A stretch of DNA of 64,000 bases from Sphaerulina vaccinii (taxonomy: Eukaryota > Ascomycota > Dothideomycetes > Mycosphaerellales > Mycosphaerellaceae): NCBI GenBank assembly GCA_022570795.1, contig JAKUDP010000005.1:372001-436000 (forward strand), read 5' to 3'. A model generated the notes under the pieces. The model saw only the letters and a list, made by a program, of their open reading frames with translations. It searched no databases and had not been told where the DNA came from. Every line of letters starts with the position of its first letter. The first letter of the stretch is position 1. Positions 40,588 through 52,600 of this stretch are shown here, piece after piece. The position numbers and the translations under genes were made by a program.

Positions 40588-41480
40588 TCCTGCCCTCTCA
40601 TTCTCAACGGTCGTAGCCAGCAAGGTTGTGAGAGGAGACTTGTTAGGACAGCTATACCTTATGACGTGCCGTGCATTCGCCGTCATCAGCACCGATACCA
40701 CAGAATAGGACTCATTGTTCTTGTCATACGTCAGCCTGGCAGACGAATTCTCTCCTTGTTCGTTCCGTCGAGATTGCCAAGCAGTGTCAGATTCTCATGC
40801 TCGCCACGCCATATGAGACCCTGAGTCATATTCGATTTGACATATGAGTGTTTCCTTGACATGGGTATTGAGCTACTATGGCCAACTTCAGTGTTGCTTT
40901 CCAACCACGATCGCGATCGCTGCCTGTTGGCGCTTACGGCGTCTATTGCTTGGATGGTACAATGCTCGAAGAAAATGAAGATTGCCGGCGTACTTTTGTC
41001 GTTGCTTCCGGTTGCTGGTGTGTTGCAGATTGCGGAGAGCTTGCTAATGCTGGATCCAAAGAGTAGTCCTCTCTGTTCGCGGACCTTAGTACGATAGTAC
41101 ATAGAGCGCGCTTCTGCTGTCGTAGTTACCGCTGCTTGTTGTGAGAAGCCGGCAACATTCAATTTCGTCGGCCCTTGGTAGAGATTGTTATGACTGCCAG
41201 TAGAGTGTAGACGAAGAGCAGACACTGAACTTCTTCCATTACTATTATTATACTACCCTCTGCAAAGCTGGAATGCGATTAGGTATTACTTTACTTCGCT
41301 TTAGCAATAACTCATTCATCATAGCAGCCATGACAAGCGTAAAGTCGCTTGACCCGGTTGCCCAGTAGTGCTTTTGTCTATCCGATGTCCCATTCCAGAA
41401 CGCCCGCAAAAGCTTAACCAATAGCCACCCCATAGCTGAGAGAGATGCCACATCATCAAGATACCCGGAGGAAGTGTCGT
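40588..41480. other. Gene-poor stretch between TRM11 and an RS-rich gene
   Basis: 893 bp. A minus-strand frame of 164 codons (40731-41225) opens only with a non-ATG codon and resembles nothing; opposing frames overlap it. I do not call a gene. Confidence 0.4.
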
Positions 41481-42134
41481 TCAACCCTTCGAATGCCACC
41501 TCTTATGTCCTGGCCTCATCTCAGCAATAGGTGCCAACATATCAGATCCAGCATTCGCAACATTGCTAGTCATAGCCAGATCAGCCCTCCTCACATCGTT
41601 CGCACTGTAGCCTCTGTCCAGTCCAGGTCTTCTCATCTTCAGAGGGTCTGGTCGCCTCATGCCAGCAGGGCTATTAGCTCGACTGCCTGCCCGACTTCCA
41701 GAAACACTGGCAGATGATCCGGACTCGTCCCTGTAGTGACGCGCTGCCCTGTGGTCGCTGTAAAGCCGTCGCGCAGTGTCCTTTGCGCTCTCGCCGAGTG
41801 CGATGAGTGGTGCGTCTCGCACGTAAGACTTTGGTCGGTCCGGGACTACAGATCTGCGGCTCCTAGGCGGTGGACTCTCGTCGAAGAATCGGACATCTTT
41901 GCGTGGTGAGTGCATAGGTGTTGAGCGAGCTGATCGGTGGTGATAGTAATAGTCATCATCGCCACGGTGTCTCCTGCGAGATCGGGACCTGGACCGGCGA
42001 CGGGATCGCGACCGTTTGCGTGAGCGTCTGTCGTCGTCATGGTCACGGATCTTCAGTCGACTGAGATCTGGGAGTGGTGCTGGCTCTGGTGGTAGACTTG
42101 TGATGATGTTCGGGTATACCATTGATGTTCTCAT
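41481..42134 (-). CDS. Hypothetical RS/RD-rich protein
   Basis: 217 residues, basic and low complexity. After 'MRTSMVYPNIITSLPPEP' comes an Arg/Ser repeat tract (~35-60), a His/Tyr/Asp stretch, then 'DAPLIALGESAKDTARRLYS', a more ordered-looking segment, and a Ser/Gly/Arg tail ending GHKRWHSKG. I recognise no domain. RS tracts are typical of splicing-associated or nuclear-speckle proteins, but this is weak evidence. A second frame (41248-41499) overlaps its 3' end on the same strand and is probably chance. The gene is probably real because the charged, biased composition persists over the whole frame. Confidence 0.55.
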   Translation of the reverse strand: MRTSMVYPNIITSLPPEPAPLPDLSRLKIRDHDDDRRSRKRSRSRRRSRSRSRRRHRGDDDYYYHHRSARSTPMHSPRKDVRFFDESPPPRSRRSVVPDRPKSYVRDAPLIALGESAKDTARRLYSDHRAARHYRDESGSSASVSGSRAGSRANSPAGMRRPDPLKMRRPGLDRGYSANDVRRADLAMTSNVANAGSDMLAPIAEMRPGHKRWHSKG

Positions 42135-42982
42135 CTTGGCAGTGTTGTCGTCTCGCTACAGCAGCGAGGTCTGTGTGTCGGAATCTTGAGACAGTGACAG
42201 GTGATGATTGAGCTTCTGGAAAGCGCCCGCGGCGGCGCACCGGTCAATATATGTCTGCAGGGCCTGCCGGTAGACTTTAGGCATGTAGTGGCAAGAATGG
42301 CCAATCCTGGATGTATGTTCGCTGTAAGTGGCTTGCGAAATGTTTTGTATGGAAAGTCTCCGCGTTGAGGGTTGCGCGTTTTCCCTCAACCTGCGTCTGT
42401 TGTGTTGGATAATATCGCGATTTGGGTGCCTGTTGAGTCCAAAACTCCTAGGATGGTGCTAGATTGAGTGATGCTGTTTAGAGATTTGCAAGGGTGTTTG
42501 GGATGTCTGTAACGCGTTAGGAAAGCTTGAAGGCTGAAAGTTGGCATACATCGCAGGCACGACCTTCCCACATCGAGAATGGAAGCATGGTATATGTTGC
42601 GAAGATGTTGTTGACTCTCCGTACTTCTTCGTAAGGATCTCTATTCTGCTGAAAGCCATCATTCGCGAAGACCCTGCCTCGCCAGCGCCGAGTGTCCCGC
42701 CACGATTGTGCTCAGACATGTAGCAGACTCGATCGCAAGAAGTGGAGCGGCGTTCGTCTCGGTTGTTGGACGTTTCGTGTTTCCGCTGCTCTGGTTGACA
42801 TGCCAAAGCGTGTTCGCGGTCGATGAGTCCAGACCGCAGTGAGTTTGATACTCTCTGAGTGCTTCCCATTTCCTAACATTGCCGCTATTTCCCGGCGCTT
42901 TTGATAGTTCCTCAATGCCTCTATCCGCTGACTGTACGTTAAACGCTTTCATCTATGCAATCGGCATGCTATTAGATTTGTC
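42135..42982. other. Intergenic between RS-rich gene and SEC13
   Basis: 848 bp; promoter of the RS-rich gene and the 3' end of SEC13. Overlapping short frames on both strands, none with family resemblance. Confidence 0.4.
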
Positions 42983-44006
42983 TTATTCCTCAATCGTCTT
43001 GACAACTTCCCAGCCGCCCTTGAGCTTCTCCTTCCACAGGCTGACTCTGTTATCGCCGCATGAGACGGCAAGGACGTTCCCAGCCATGCTCCAGCTTACA
43101 CGCCATACAACCACATCCAGGTTCAGCACCTCGCTCTTCCATGCACTAGCATCTCCAATTTCAGCACCTGCTGGCAATGTCCATATTCGCACAGTGTGAT
43201 CTTGTGACGCACTTGCAATGTAGGACTTTGACAGTGGAGTCGGTGACCACGCAACATCTCTGACCCAGTCTTCATGTCCATTTAGCACCGCAGTGTTCTC
43301 ATATGTGTTGGAGCTGGCGTTATGCGACCAGATCTTGACCAGATTGTCCGATCCTCCCGTGACGAATCGTCTCACTGGAGCTGGGTTCTGTCCAGGCGCC
43401 TGCGCACTAGTGAGCTGGGCTGGGAGAATGGCAGGACTCCAGGAGATGGAGTTGACGCCTAGACCGTGTGCTTCGAAGATGGAGTGGGTGAAGGCGTTGT
43501 TCTCGAAGGTCAAGACGGACACGTTGCCGTCGCTGCTGGCTGCTGCGAGGTGGCATCCAGTCTCGGGCGGCGACCAGGCCACGAGGTTGACAGATGCGGT
43601 GTGGTGCGTGAACTCGTAGATACGTTGCCACTGGCTATTCTGCTCGCGCCAGATCAAGATGCGGCCATCGTATGAGCAGGAAGCCAGAATGGTTCCGAAC
43701 TTGGGATGTGCCCAGGCAACTCCCCATACAGCTCCCTCATGTCCTTTCAGCGTCTCTGTCAATCGGTGCTGATCGCCGTCAATCTCGAAGATCTTGATCG
43801 TCTTATCGGAAGAGCATGTCGCGAGACGTCTGCCATAGTAGTCGAGTACCGCGTCGTGCTAGTCTGATATCAGTGCTCGTACTCTTAGGCGCACTGCAGC
43901 TGCCACATACAATCATATCATCGTGGCCGGAGTTGGAGATGACTTGTGTCTGCGCATACTGTTAACCGTGTCCTCGACATCAAGTTGGTGAAGAGTCGTA
44001 TACCAT
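42983..44006 (-). CDS. SEC13: SEC13, COPII coat and nuclear pore WD40 protein
   Basis: 308 residues from exons 44006-44004 (just the ATG), 43958-43911 and 43858-42983, with introns of 45 and 52 bp. The core protein reads 'QVISNSGHDDMI', then HDAVLDYYGRRLATCSSDKT, IKIFEI and six WD repeats (for example 'LKGHEGAVWGVAWAHPKFG', 'LNGHEDWVRDVAWSPTPLS', 'YIASASQDHTVRIW'), ending GGWEVVKTIEE. SEC13 builds the COPII outer cage with SEC31, the Y-complex of the nuclear pore, and the SEA complex. Exons 2 and 3 are certain. The 3-nt first exon is my proposal: there is no in-frame ATG in exon 2, and ATG|GTATAC...TTAACAG places one in phase. Divergent from PEX20. Confidence 0.93.
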
Positions 44007-44316
44007 GGTGGCGGTGGTCTATTCGTTCCTCGTGTTGAGAACTATGTTCAAGCTACTTGTATGTTTCTGGCTATGCTGTGCTGTTCACATCAATGCACGT
44101 CCAAGGGTCTGTTGACGCTAGTTAGTCGGCCGCACGTGCGAAGATGAAGATGAAAGCAATCGCCGCCCGCCGCCTCGGCTTTCATGTTCTCACAGTGGAT
44201 CGATCACCTTGTCCTCGGTCTCACTGTCTGACTCTCTCTCACGTTCATAATGTTAATCTCTTTCTGTACATTTGCTCTATTCCCATCACCCTCTGGTCCC
44301 TAGAGCTGCAGTCAAG
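44007..44316. promoter_or_regulatory. Divergent promoter SEC13/PEX20
   Basis: 310 bp between head-to-head starts, with a polypyrimidine-rich stretch (CTCACTGTCTGACTCTCTCTC, about 44219-44239) just upstream of PEX20, common in fungal leaders. No defined motif. Confidence 0.4.
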
Positions 44317-45867
44317 ATGGCGGCAGCAGAGTGTGGGCCGTCAAATGGCCTGCAACGATTCAAGCAGCATGCCGACATTGATCGAACGCTACAACAAGAT
44401 CGCCTCTCGTCACGCTCCCACCCAGCTCAAGGCTTCCGCTCAGCGAATCCCAGTGCTGGTCTGCTAGATCCCGATTTCGAAGCGTTCCAGGCTGGCGTAG
44501 ATCTGTCTCTCCAAGAGCACAATCAGCTACACTTCCAGCAGCCTGGCAGCTTTGGAGCGCCTTCACAAGCTCCGTCATGGGCGAACGACTTCCAGCGGAT
44601 GGCCATATCGCAGCCTGGGCCGATGCAGCAGCAGCAGCCACAATTCCAAGCACAGCCGAGCACATCGAGCTGGGCACAGGGCTTCCAGCAGCATATTGCT
44701 CAGGCAGCGCCTCGACAGCAGAACTCATCGCCCTCGCCACAGGCGTTTCAGCAGCGAGCTCGCTATGGTCTGACTGGGTATCAGAGCCAAGTTGCCCAGC
44801 CAAACTATGTAGCCCCAGCAATGCAGACTAAAGGCAAGGCGCCCATGCAGGCGGAGCAGTTCGATGAGGCTGCTTTTGCAGCTGCATTCGATCAGGCGCA
44901 TGACGCGATGATGGCAGACGTCGATGCTGTAGCTCAGGAGCAAGAACAAGAGCAAGAGCCGACAGTGCAAGAATTGCTGGACGAGCTGGAAGCAGAGAAG
45001 TTCGAGGCAGCAGTGGAAGAAGCTGCAACACACATATTAAAGGAAGATGGCCACGATATAGACTATGAAGAATTCCACCAAATGGCGAGTTCACACAGCG
45101 CGGATATCGAGCATCAACCGATGCAGGCCCTACGAGAAGAACAGCGAGAACAGGTCAATCTGAATCACGACGATGATGCACTGGCTGCGACAGCAGAGGA
45201 GTTGCTAGAAAAGGTCAAACACAACCAATCAGACAAGTTCAAGAACAGCCAGTTTCTGGCTCTGATGCGGAAGCTGAGAGACCGAGAAGTGAGAGTCGAA
45301 GGCGACAAGATGGTCGAGACTGTCAGTCCCACCCACAGCCCTGATGCTTCGAGCACAAGCCCAAGCACACCAATCATATCACAAAGCAACCACTCGCATT
45401 ACTCCCTTGCATATGACACTGGTCATGAATGGGATCATTGGGAAAGTGCGTATTGACAGCGCTAACTTGTGAGTAGGCGAACGCCACCTCAGCTCAAACG
45501 ACAGACACGACACTAAACGCCTCTAGCACCAGCACTGAGCGTATAACCCACGGCCAGCCACAGGTTGACACACGACCGCCCGACTACGGCATTCCGCATA
45601 TCGAACAAGATCACGATCTTGGTAGAGTCGCTGCGCCAGACGGGCAGGAAGTGGTGGACTTGCTCAGCCAACCTGGTCCAGTTGTGGACGACAGCATCAT
45701 CGAGGATGCAGTGCCTGAGCCAATGACTGATGATATGGGTAAGTCGCTCTCTTCTACTTAGTAACTTACGCTTGTCTGATCGACGACAAGCTCCTGCTGG
45801 CTATACTTCCTTGTCCGACATGCTGTATGGTCCGAAAGGGACACTCTTGGGTGCCTTTGCACCTTGA
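44317..45867 (+). CDS. PEX20: Peroxin PEX20, co-receptor for PTS2 peroxisomal import
   Basis: Exons 44317-45449, 45527-45738 and 45791-45867 give 473 residues. PEX20 works with PEX7 to carry PTS2 cargo to the peroxisome docking complex. The N-terminus 'MAAAECGPSNGLQRFKQHAD' has the conserved Cys used for receptor monoubiquitination and recycling, followed by 'LLDPDFEAFQ'. WxxxF-type PEX14-binding motifs are seen as SWANDF and SWAQGF. The middle is Gln-rich, and the C-terminus contains 'GQEVVDLLSQPG'. The exon 1/2 junction (donor GTATTG, acceptor CTCTAG with CACTAAAC branch) is the least certain part: the donor is weak, but it is the only one that keeps phase. The last exon gives 'LSDMLYGPKGTLLGAFAP'. 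Confidence 0.86.
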
Positions 45868-46777
45868 GAGTGCGTGGGTGAGCATGTCTCAGAGGCCTAC
45901 GATCCTTCCTTCTCCGAGTCTTACGCGAGCGCATCCCCACATTGGACGCCGTTCTAACTCAATGGCAATAGACTCGGAGTTCCTGATGACTTCACCGTTC
46001 TACCAACCATAAGGAGGATGAATGGATGGCCTGACACAAGCTTGCAGAGCCGCCGCCTTTCCACCACTACAGACCATGGCCCAATGCTCATATGTACAAA
46101 ACTGCAGCTGGCTGCTTCTTCCGACATGATCTGGATCGAGTCCCGACTTGACTGTAGACAACAGAGGCACGCAGATTGACTGACGAACGATTAAGAAGGA
46201 ACACCATCTGTGACGAACGAGGGCGTCGATCAGCAATCCAGCTTGTACAGTGTTCACAGCGACATGTGGCCACGATCCAGCGATGAAGGGGGATCAGTGA
46301 ATGAGTGGTGGGCGATGCCATTCAGGGACTGAGAGAAGCATATCGACGCCACAGTTTTTATGGTCTGCAGTCATGACTGCGCCTGTGTACAATGTGAATG
46401 AAGTCTGAAGATCTAGAGTTGCATATAGGCACACTATGAGGAGCACAAAGACTCTCTGAACAACAAACCAACTGTGCCAGCACACCTCACCCCACTGCAA
46501 AACAGCATAACCACAATCACATCCGAGAACATGTCAAGTGAGCTGTGCAACCAAATTGCTTCTGTCTAACGAGTTCGCTGCTGATACTGGCATACATGCA
46601 GCACCACCAGCACCTCCACCTACTCCACAGCCTCGAGGCCCACGTCCCAAGCTTAGGTGGTAGGATAGGATGCGATCAAGCCACATTGGGTGGACCATGA
46701 CGGACGTATAGCACGGAACCACATCCTGTATGATACCAACAGCCATAGTCTCATGAAATAGCTTTCGGTCCACCGAA
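45868..46777. other. Convergent intergenic region PEX20 / alpha-beta hydrolase
   Basis: 910 bp, no supportable coding sequence or RNA gene. Open frames are short and shadow each other. Confidence 0.4.
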
Positions 46778-48016
46778 CTACTCGTTCTCTCTCAACCAAG
46801 GCAGAACAACCTCTTCCAAAGTCCTCATACTGTTCAGTTCCAAGAAAATGAAATGTCCACCACCATGTATTCCCACATCTCCCGTTGGTACATAATCCAC
46901 ATCTACACCACCTTGCTCTAAGTAGTCCGCAACGCAATAATCATAAACAATATGATAACTCGCCTCACTCGTCAACATAAGCATAGGCACCTCAGCCAGA
47001 TTCGCCAGCTTTCTCACGGTTCCACTCTTCTGCCTTGTACAATCAGAACTATTCGCATCCCGTCTCGGCACGACTTCAGTTTGCAGAAGGGTGTTGTCTA
47101 GATTGTTTTGACCGAGAGGTGGATCGTAGTGCAGTGGCAGATCTGTGAGACCCCAACGTTTCGTGCCCCCCGTGGGACTATATCCTGCGGTGAAGGGAGG
47201 ACCGGACCACGATTGAAATACAGGGCCTTGAGGTTCGAGACTGATCAGGCCGGCCACGAGGTCAGGTACAGCATCAGCGAGTTGGAAACCCCAGGGCCCG
47301 GCTTGAGAGTGAGTGATTACGTAGGCTGGAGTGTGGATCCGTTGCAGGAGGGAAGTGTAGCTGTGGTTGTTGTAGAGGGCTTGGAGAGTCTGATTTGTCA
47401 ATGCCGGAACTTGGGAAGAGTAGAATGTATCGAAGACGGGGTCGCCTGCGTTGCCTGCACGAAGTCAGTCCTTGCACTTCTGCAATCTGGTTGGTCAAGA
47501 TCTACCTTTACCAGGCCATTGATCATGTAGCGCAGCCTGTGGATAGGGCAGAGGCTCCACATTCTGCGGCGCTGTGAACATGTTCTCTATCTGTTGCGTG
47601 GAAAAGGCAGTCAAATTACCATCACGACCGGGGAGGTAAGGTGATCTTGCCCGGGCTGCTTGGTCTGTGATATACACTTCGTATCCTTCACCAAGCAGCC
47701 GTGATGCCCATCCTTCACGACCATCGGGCGTGTTTAGCCAATTGGTACCTGATTGTGCGTTGCCGTGGATGAAGACTATTGGGTGTGGCTTTGTGACTTG
47801 AAGCGGTACGAGGTGCTCTACGTAAATCTGTCCTTCCATGTATTGTTGAGAGGCATTGGAGGTTGGCAGAGTGTGGTTCACATATTGGCCTCCTATGTAG
47901 AAGTATGTTCTGCTCGCGAATGCTTCGAGCGTCTTTTGACGAGGTGGGACATGGTTTGAGTAGTATAGTGATTCTGTGGCAGAGGCTAGGAGTGGATAGA
48001 GTAGTAAGGCTAGCAT
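46778..48016 (-). CDS. Secreted alpha/beta hydrolase
   Basis: Two exons, 48016-47506 and 47454-46778 (51-bp intron), give 395 residues. The N-terminal signal peptide is MLALLLYPLLASATES. The fold shows the oxyanion strand 'PIVFIHGNAQSGTNW', the nucleophile elbow THSQAG (Ser, with Thr and Ala in place of the usual small residues of GxSxG), an acid-containing strand near VPMLMLTSEAS, and the catalytic His in GIHGGGHF. Several N-glycosylation sequons (NHT, NAS, NLT, NQT) fit secretion. Such fungal proteins are annotated as esterase/AB-hydrolase of unknown substrate. This is the last gene before the AT-rich repeat island, about 430 bp away. Confidence 0.88.
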
Positions 48017-48460
48017 TTCGAGACGAGACTTGAAAGGATGAGAGACGATGGAAGGTACCTATCTTGATATGAGCTGAGCGATGCGTTAAGCGTCATGTCT
48101 GGCGATCTGCAATGGAGGATGCAGCAGTGTGACCTGCATGTGGGCCGTGTTTGTAAGGCAAGCGAGAGTCTGTTAGATCTGTAGAGATGCTGTGAGAATA
48201 TCTTGCAAGCACTCGATTCGTCTCCACGACATTTAAACGTCGTGCCACCGGAGCCACGAAGTCGTCGCTCATCGTCTCATTGACAAGGATGAGAGATGAG
48301 ATGAGTATGTAGACTGGAAGTTCGAGGTAAAGTCGGACGAGGGTGGGTGACAAAGTTCATTGCCGCTTTTGTCCGCAAGCTGGCTTGGCGACACTCAAAC
48401 CATCGCTCTCACACGAATTAACTAGTAGATTAATGATTTCTCTATCAATATGCAAGCAAC
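48017..48460. other. Boundary between gene-rich DNA and RIP-mutated island
   Basis: Normal base composition continues to about 48,410. It then gives way within a few tens of bases to AT-rich sequence with almost no CpA/TpG. No gene seen. Confidence 0.75.
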
Positions 48461-48469
48461 TAACTTGAG

Positions 48470-49655
48470 ACTATATAGGCAATAATAAGGCTCAAATTCT
48501 AGGTATTTTACTAACTTTAAAGTATTATTCTTATTTAATATTTTATATAAAGGCCTTCTACTTTATAATAGTTCTTAATGCGCTATGGCATCGTTTCTAT
48601 ATATATATTAATCTTATCTAAGATTATAAAACTCTATTCTAGCTCTATTATAGCTCTAAGCTCTTTTTTTGTTTTATAGTAGTACTTTTTAATATATTGT
48701 TTGAGTATATACTATATGTTCTTAATAATATTAAGGTCCGGGCTTTAAAGCAGATTAGTATACTACTTAAAATTCTCTAGGTTAATCTTATATTAATATA
48801 TATAGTTATTAATACTTCTTATACTATATAAGCTATTATTATTTTCTATTAGAATAAACCTTTTACTAGTATAGTAGCTATATTACTATTTAGGCTTAAT
48901 ATATATTTTAAATATCTTTTTAAAATACTAAGTCTATATTATATTATCTCTTTTATTACCTTTTAGTTTCTAAAGCTTATAGTACTTATAATTATAGTAC
49001 TTTTTATTATATTTATACTTATATATAGAAGGTAGTAGATTGCCTAATAGATAGTATTTTTCCTCCTCTATTTTAATTACTTTGGCTAGGTTAGCTAGCT
49101 ATATATTAGTATTAATTTCTTAGTTTCTAGTAACTTTCTCCTATACTAGATCGTCTATTTCTATATCTACTAAGTAGAATATAAGTAGGCTCTTATAGTT
49201 CTAGCCGACTATAGCCTAGTAGTATAATACTAAGATATAGTTGTATTTATTAAACTAAATATATATTTTATACTTTTTCTTATTCTTATTTCGAATAATA
49301 TACCTAGCTTTGTAACTCTTAATATAGAAGTAGACTTTATTTATAAAGTATATATACTTCTAATATTCTATAGTCTATAGATATCTTATAGTATAGAAGT
49401 CCTTTTATTATTTAATACTAGAAGTATATAGGAAACTCTTCTAATAAGCTATATATTTATAGAAGCTAGTATTTATAAAATAATACTTTATAGTATATTT
49501 ATAGACTTTTAACTTAAACTTATAATAGATTAAATATAGTAGTCTATAGTACCTAATACTTTAGATTAAAGATCTAATATTAAAGAAAGAAAAAGAGTCT
49601 AACTTCTAATTTTTTAAAAAATAAAAAAATATTTTAGAATTAGTTATTCTTAGCA
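48470..49655 (-). mobile_element. RIP-degraded Tc1/mariner-type DNA transposon
   Basis: Reading the minus strand with TAA/TAG treated as mutated Gln/Trp codons, a Tc1/mariner transposase C-terminal half is clear. It has 'SPDLNIIKN' (the DDE-family SPDLNxIEN motif, Glu mutated to Lys) near 48,740, and 'IETMP.RIKNYYKVEGLYIK' near 48,590 (cf. SMPRRxxAVIxAxGxxTKY). Upstream, 'GQNYKSLLIFYLVD' near 49,200 matches the first catalytic Asp region of fungal members. Ends are approximate: CAATAATAAGGCTCAAATTC near 48,478 is loosely mirrored near 49,640, possible eroded terminal inverted repeats. Non-functional, with many stops. Confidence 0.72.
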
Positions 49656-52600
49656 AAGCTAACTTGTAGGCCTAGCTTATAATATTACCTCTCTCCTTAT
49701 AGAATAGCGTCTATTATATCTATATTACTAGAGTTTTTATAGGTCTAGTAAATACTATTTGTACTATACTATCTTAGTATAAATTTATAGTAGTTTATAA
49801 AAGAGGACTATTATTCTCCTCTATATTCCTATATAGTTTTCTAAAATATTTAAATATAACTATATTTTTAAAGTTATATAAAGAGCTCTATATAGAGGTA
49901 GTATACCCTACCTATTTAATATATACTTCCCTCTAAGAACCTCTACTAACTTGTTTTATCTAGTAATAGAAGATAGCTTTAATACTATATTTATTAATTT
50001 CCTCTTTATTTATAATTACTATAGGCTACGTATTATCTACTTTTTGTAACTCGAGTAGGTTAGTAGAAGTAGAGTATAGTAGAATAGTATAAAACTTCTT
50101 AAATACTCTATATAGTATATCTAATTCGATAAAATAAAGCAAACTAGAGAATATCTAGATAACTATATATTTTATATAAATCTAGTCGAGTTTCTTTATT
50201 AGTTAATTAGTAGTAATATTTTTTAGATTTAGCTAGACTTTATCCCTAATATAGTAAGTAATAGAGGCCGCTCGAGATTAATTAGTATAAAACTTTTATT
50301 ATTATTATATTATAGCTATTACTAAATAAGTAAAGTTATATACTTGCTATAGCTTCTAAATAATAGCTTTGCCTTTCTCCCGAGAGTTATAGAGGTTTAT
50401 ATTCTTATTAAGTTCTACTATCTCTATATCTCGGAGATAGTATCTATAGGATAGAAAGAAGAGAGAAATACCTATTATTATAGGTATCCTACTATCTAGA
50501 GTAATAGATACTAGGAATAGCTACTTGCTCTAATCTACTTAGTTATATACTATAAAGGCCTAGAAGTATATCTCTATCTTCTAATTATATCTTTCTATAA
50601 AACTATCTATTTTAGAATAGTAGGCTATTAAAAGCCTTTAAGTAATATATAGGAGTTTATAAAGTTATTACTAAAGTCTATTAATAAATTATATTCCTCT
50701 ATTAGAGATAATACTTAAAGGAAGCTAGTAAATAGGTATATACTAGTTAATAATAAGGCGAGATAGTCTATCTATATCGAACTAGCTAGATAGTATATAG
50801 AGAAATATATTACTTTTACTAAGACAATCTATAATAATAAAAATAGTAGTTAATCTATTATTCTTATTTAGTAGGAGATCTATAATAAAGTCTATAGAAA
50901 TATCGGTCTATATATAATTAGGAATTAGAAGAGGCTTTAGAAGGCCTTTCTTTCTATTCCTCTATATTATAGACTAACTATAGATAGTATAGTTATATAT
51001 AAAATATCGAACTTATATATTTATTCCTATCTAAAAGAACTATTAGAAAAGGTAGTCGATAGTAGTATCTCGGCTAGTATAGCTACTAAGAATAGAGTTA
51101 TAAAGTTTCTAAATAACCTAGGTAGTAAGTAGTTTGTAAAAGAGTAACTAGATATAGTCTCGAAAGTATAGTAGTCTATTCTAAATTTTATATTTCCTAA
51201 TAGAAAGATAGAGGTTTAGTTCTATAGAGAAGAAATATCTACTTTCTTCTACTACTACTTATACTTATTAATAGACCTATCTATATTTAGTATTAAAAGC
51301 CTAGCTCTATAAGTCTTATAGTTTGTTATTATTAGTAAATAGACTAGTCTATTCTTTAGTAGTTATAGATAGTACTTGTATTTCAAAAGAAAGTAATATA
51401 GTATATCTATTTATAAGTCTATTATTAGTCGAATTCTTAGAGATATTCTAGTCTCTACGAGATAGAGTATCTAGAACTATAGCGTCTTTTCTAGGTTAGT
51501 AAACTAGTCTTATCTAGAATAGAGCTAAGAAGTTAGACTATTAGACCTATTATTTACTTAGATACTTTTTTATAAAGAAAGGTTCTAGATTCTTATAGTC
51601 GGTTAAAACTTCGAAAGTATTAGATAGTTCTTATAACTCTAAGTTCTATTCTTTAATATATTTAACTATAGCGAGGAGTTCTTTATTATAGATATTATAG
51701 TTCGCTTCTACTAGAGTATATTATTAGAAAAAGAAGGTAATAGGGCGCTATTACTATATAATAGAGTTATACTAATAGAAGGCGCCTCCGATAGCCTATC
51801 TAGAAGAATTAGGCTCTACTTGTATTATTCGATCTAGGTTGTATAAGAATAATACTAGCCTATTTATAAAGGCGTCTTTTAAATATTTAAAAGTAGTTAC
51901 CTATTCGTCTATCTATTAGAATCCGACCTTTTTCTTTATAAGGTTAAAGAAAAGTTTAGCAAAGTTAGTATAGTTCTATATAAAGATCCGATAGTAATTA
52001 GTAAAGCCGAAGAATAAATAAACTCCTTAGATAGTTATTATCTTCTTCTAGTTTATAATAGTAGCTACCTTTTTAGAATCTATTCTAACTCTAATACTAA
52101 TTTTAATAATATACTCTAAGTACTTTATTAATTTTATCTCGAACTTATATTTACTAATATCTAGTATTAGGCTATTCTCGGTAAGCCTATTAATAATACT
52201 CTTTACCTTCTCTTAGTAGTTTTAGAAGAATCTACTCGAGAAGATAAGAATATTATTAATATATACTATATAAAAGTTATTAAGAAATTCTTTTAAGATC
52301 TAGTTTAAAAACCTCTAGAAGGTAGTAGGCGCACTAGTTAGCCTAAAGAAGCAAACTTTCTATTCGAATAATCTATAGTATATTTAGAAAGTAGTTTTCT
52401 ATTTTTTTTTATAATTCTAATATAGTAGAATATAGTTAAGATATCGAGCTTTGTAAGCTACTTAGCCTTACTTAGAGAAGCGAGAGTCTCTTTTATAAAA
52501 AGTAGTAGATATCGATTTTTAATAGTAATAGTATTAAGATCTCGATAGTTAATATAAAAATATAAGCCTCCTCTAGGTTTCTTAGTAAAGAGAATAGAAG

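Noticed and set aside
40731..41225. Minus-strand open frame of 164 codons
   Set aside because: Opens with a non-ATG codon, has mixed low-information composition, and overlaps plus-strand frames of equal quality.
41248..41499. 83-codon frame overlapping the 3' end of the RS-rich gene
   Set aside because: Same strand but different frame, overlapping 19 bp; no splice junction linking the two is convincing.
42459..42869. Minus-strand open frame of 136 codons between the RS-rich gene and SEC13
   Set aside because: No domain-like pattern; competing frames on both strands; likely promoter/UTR sequence.
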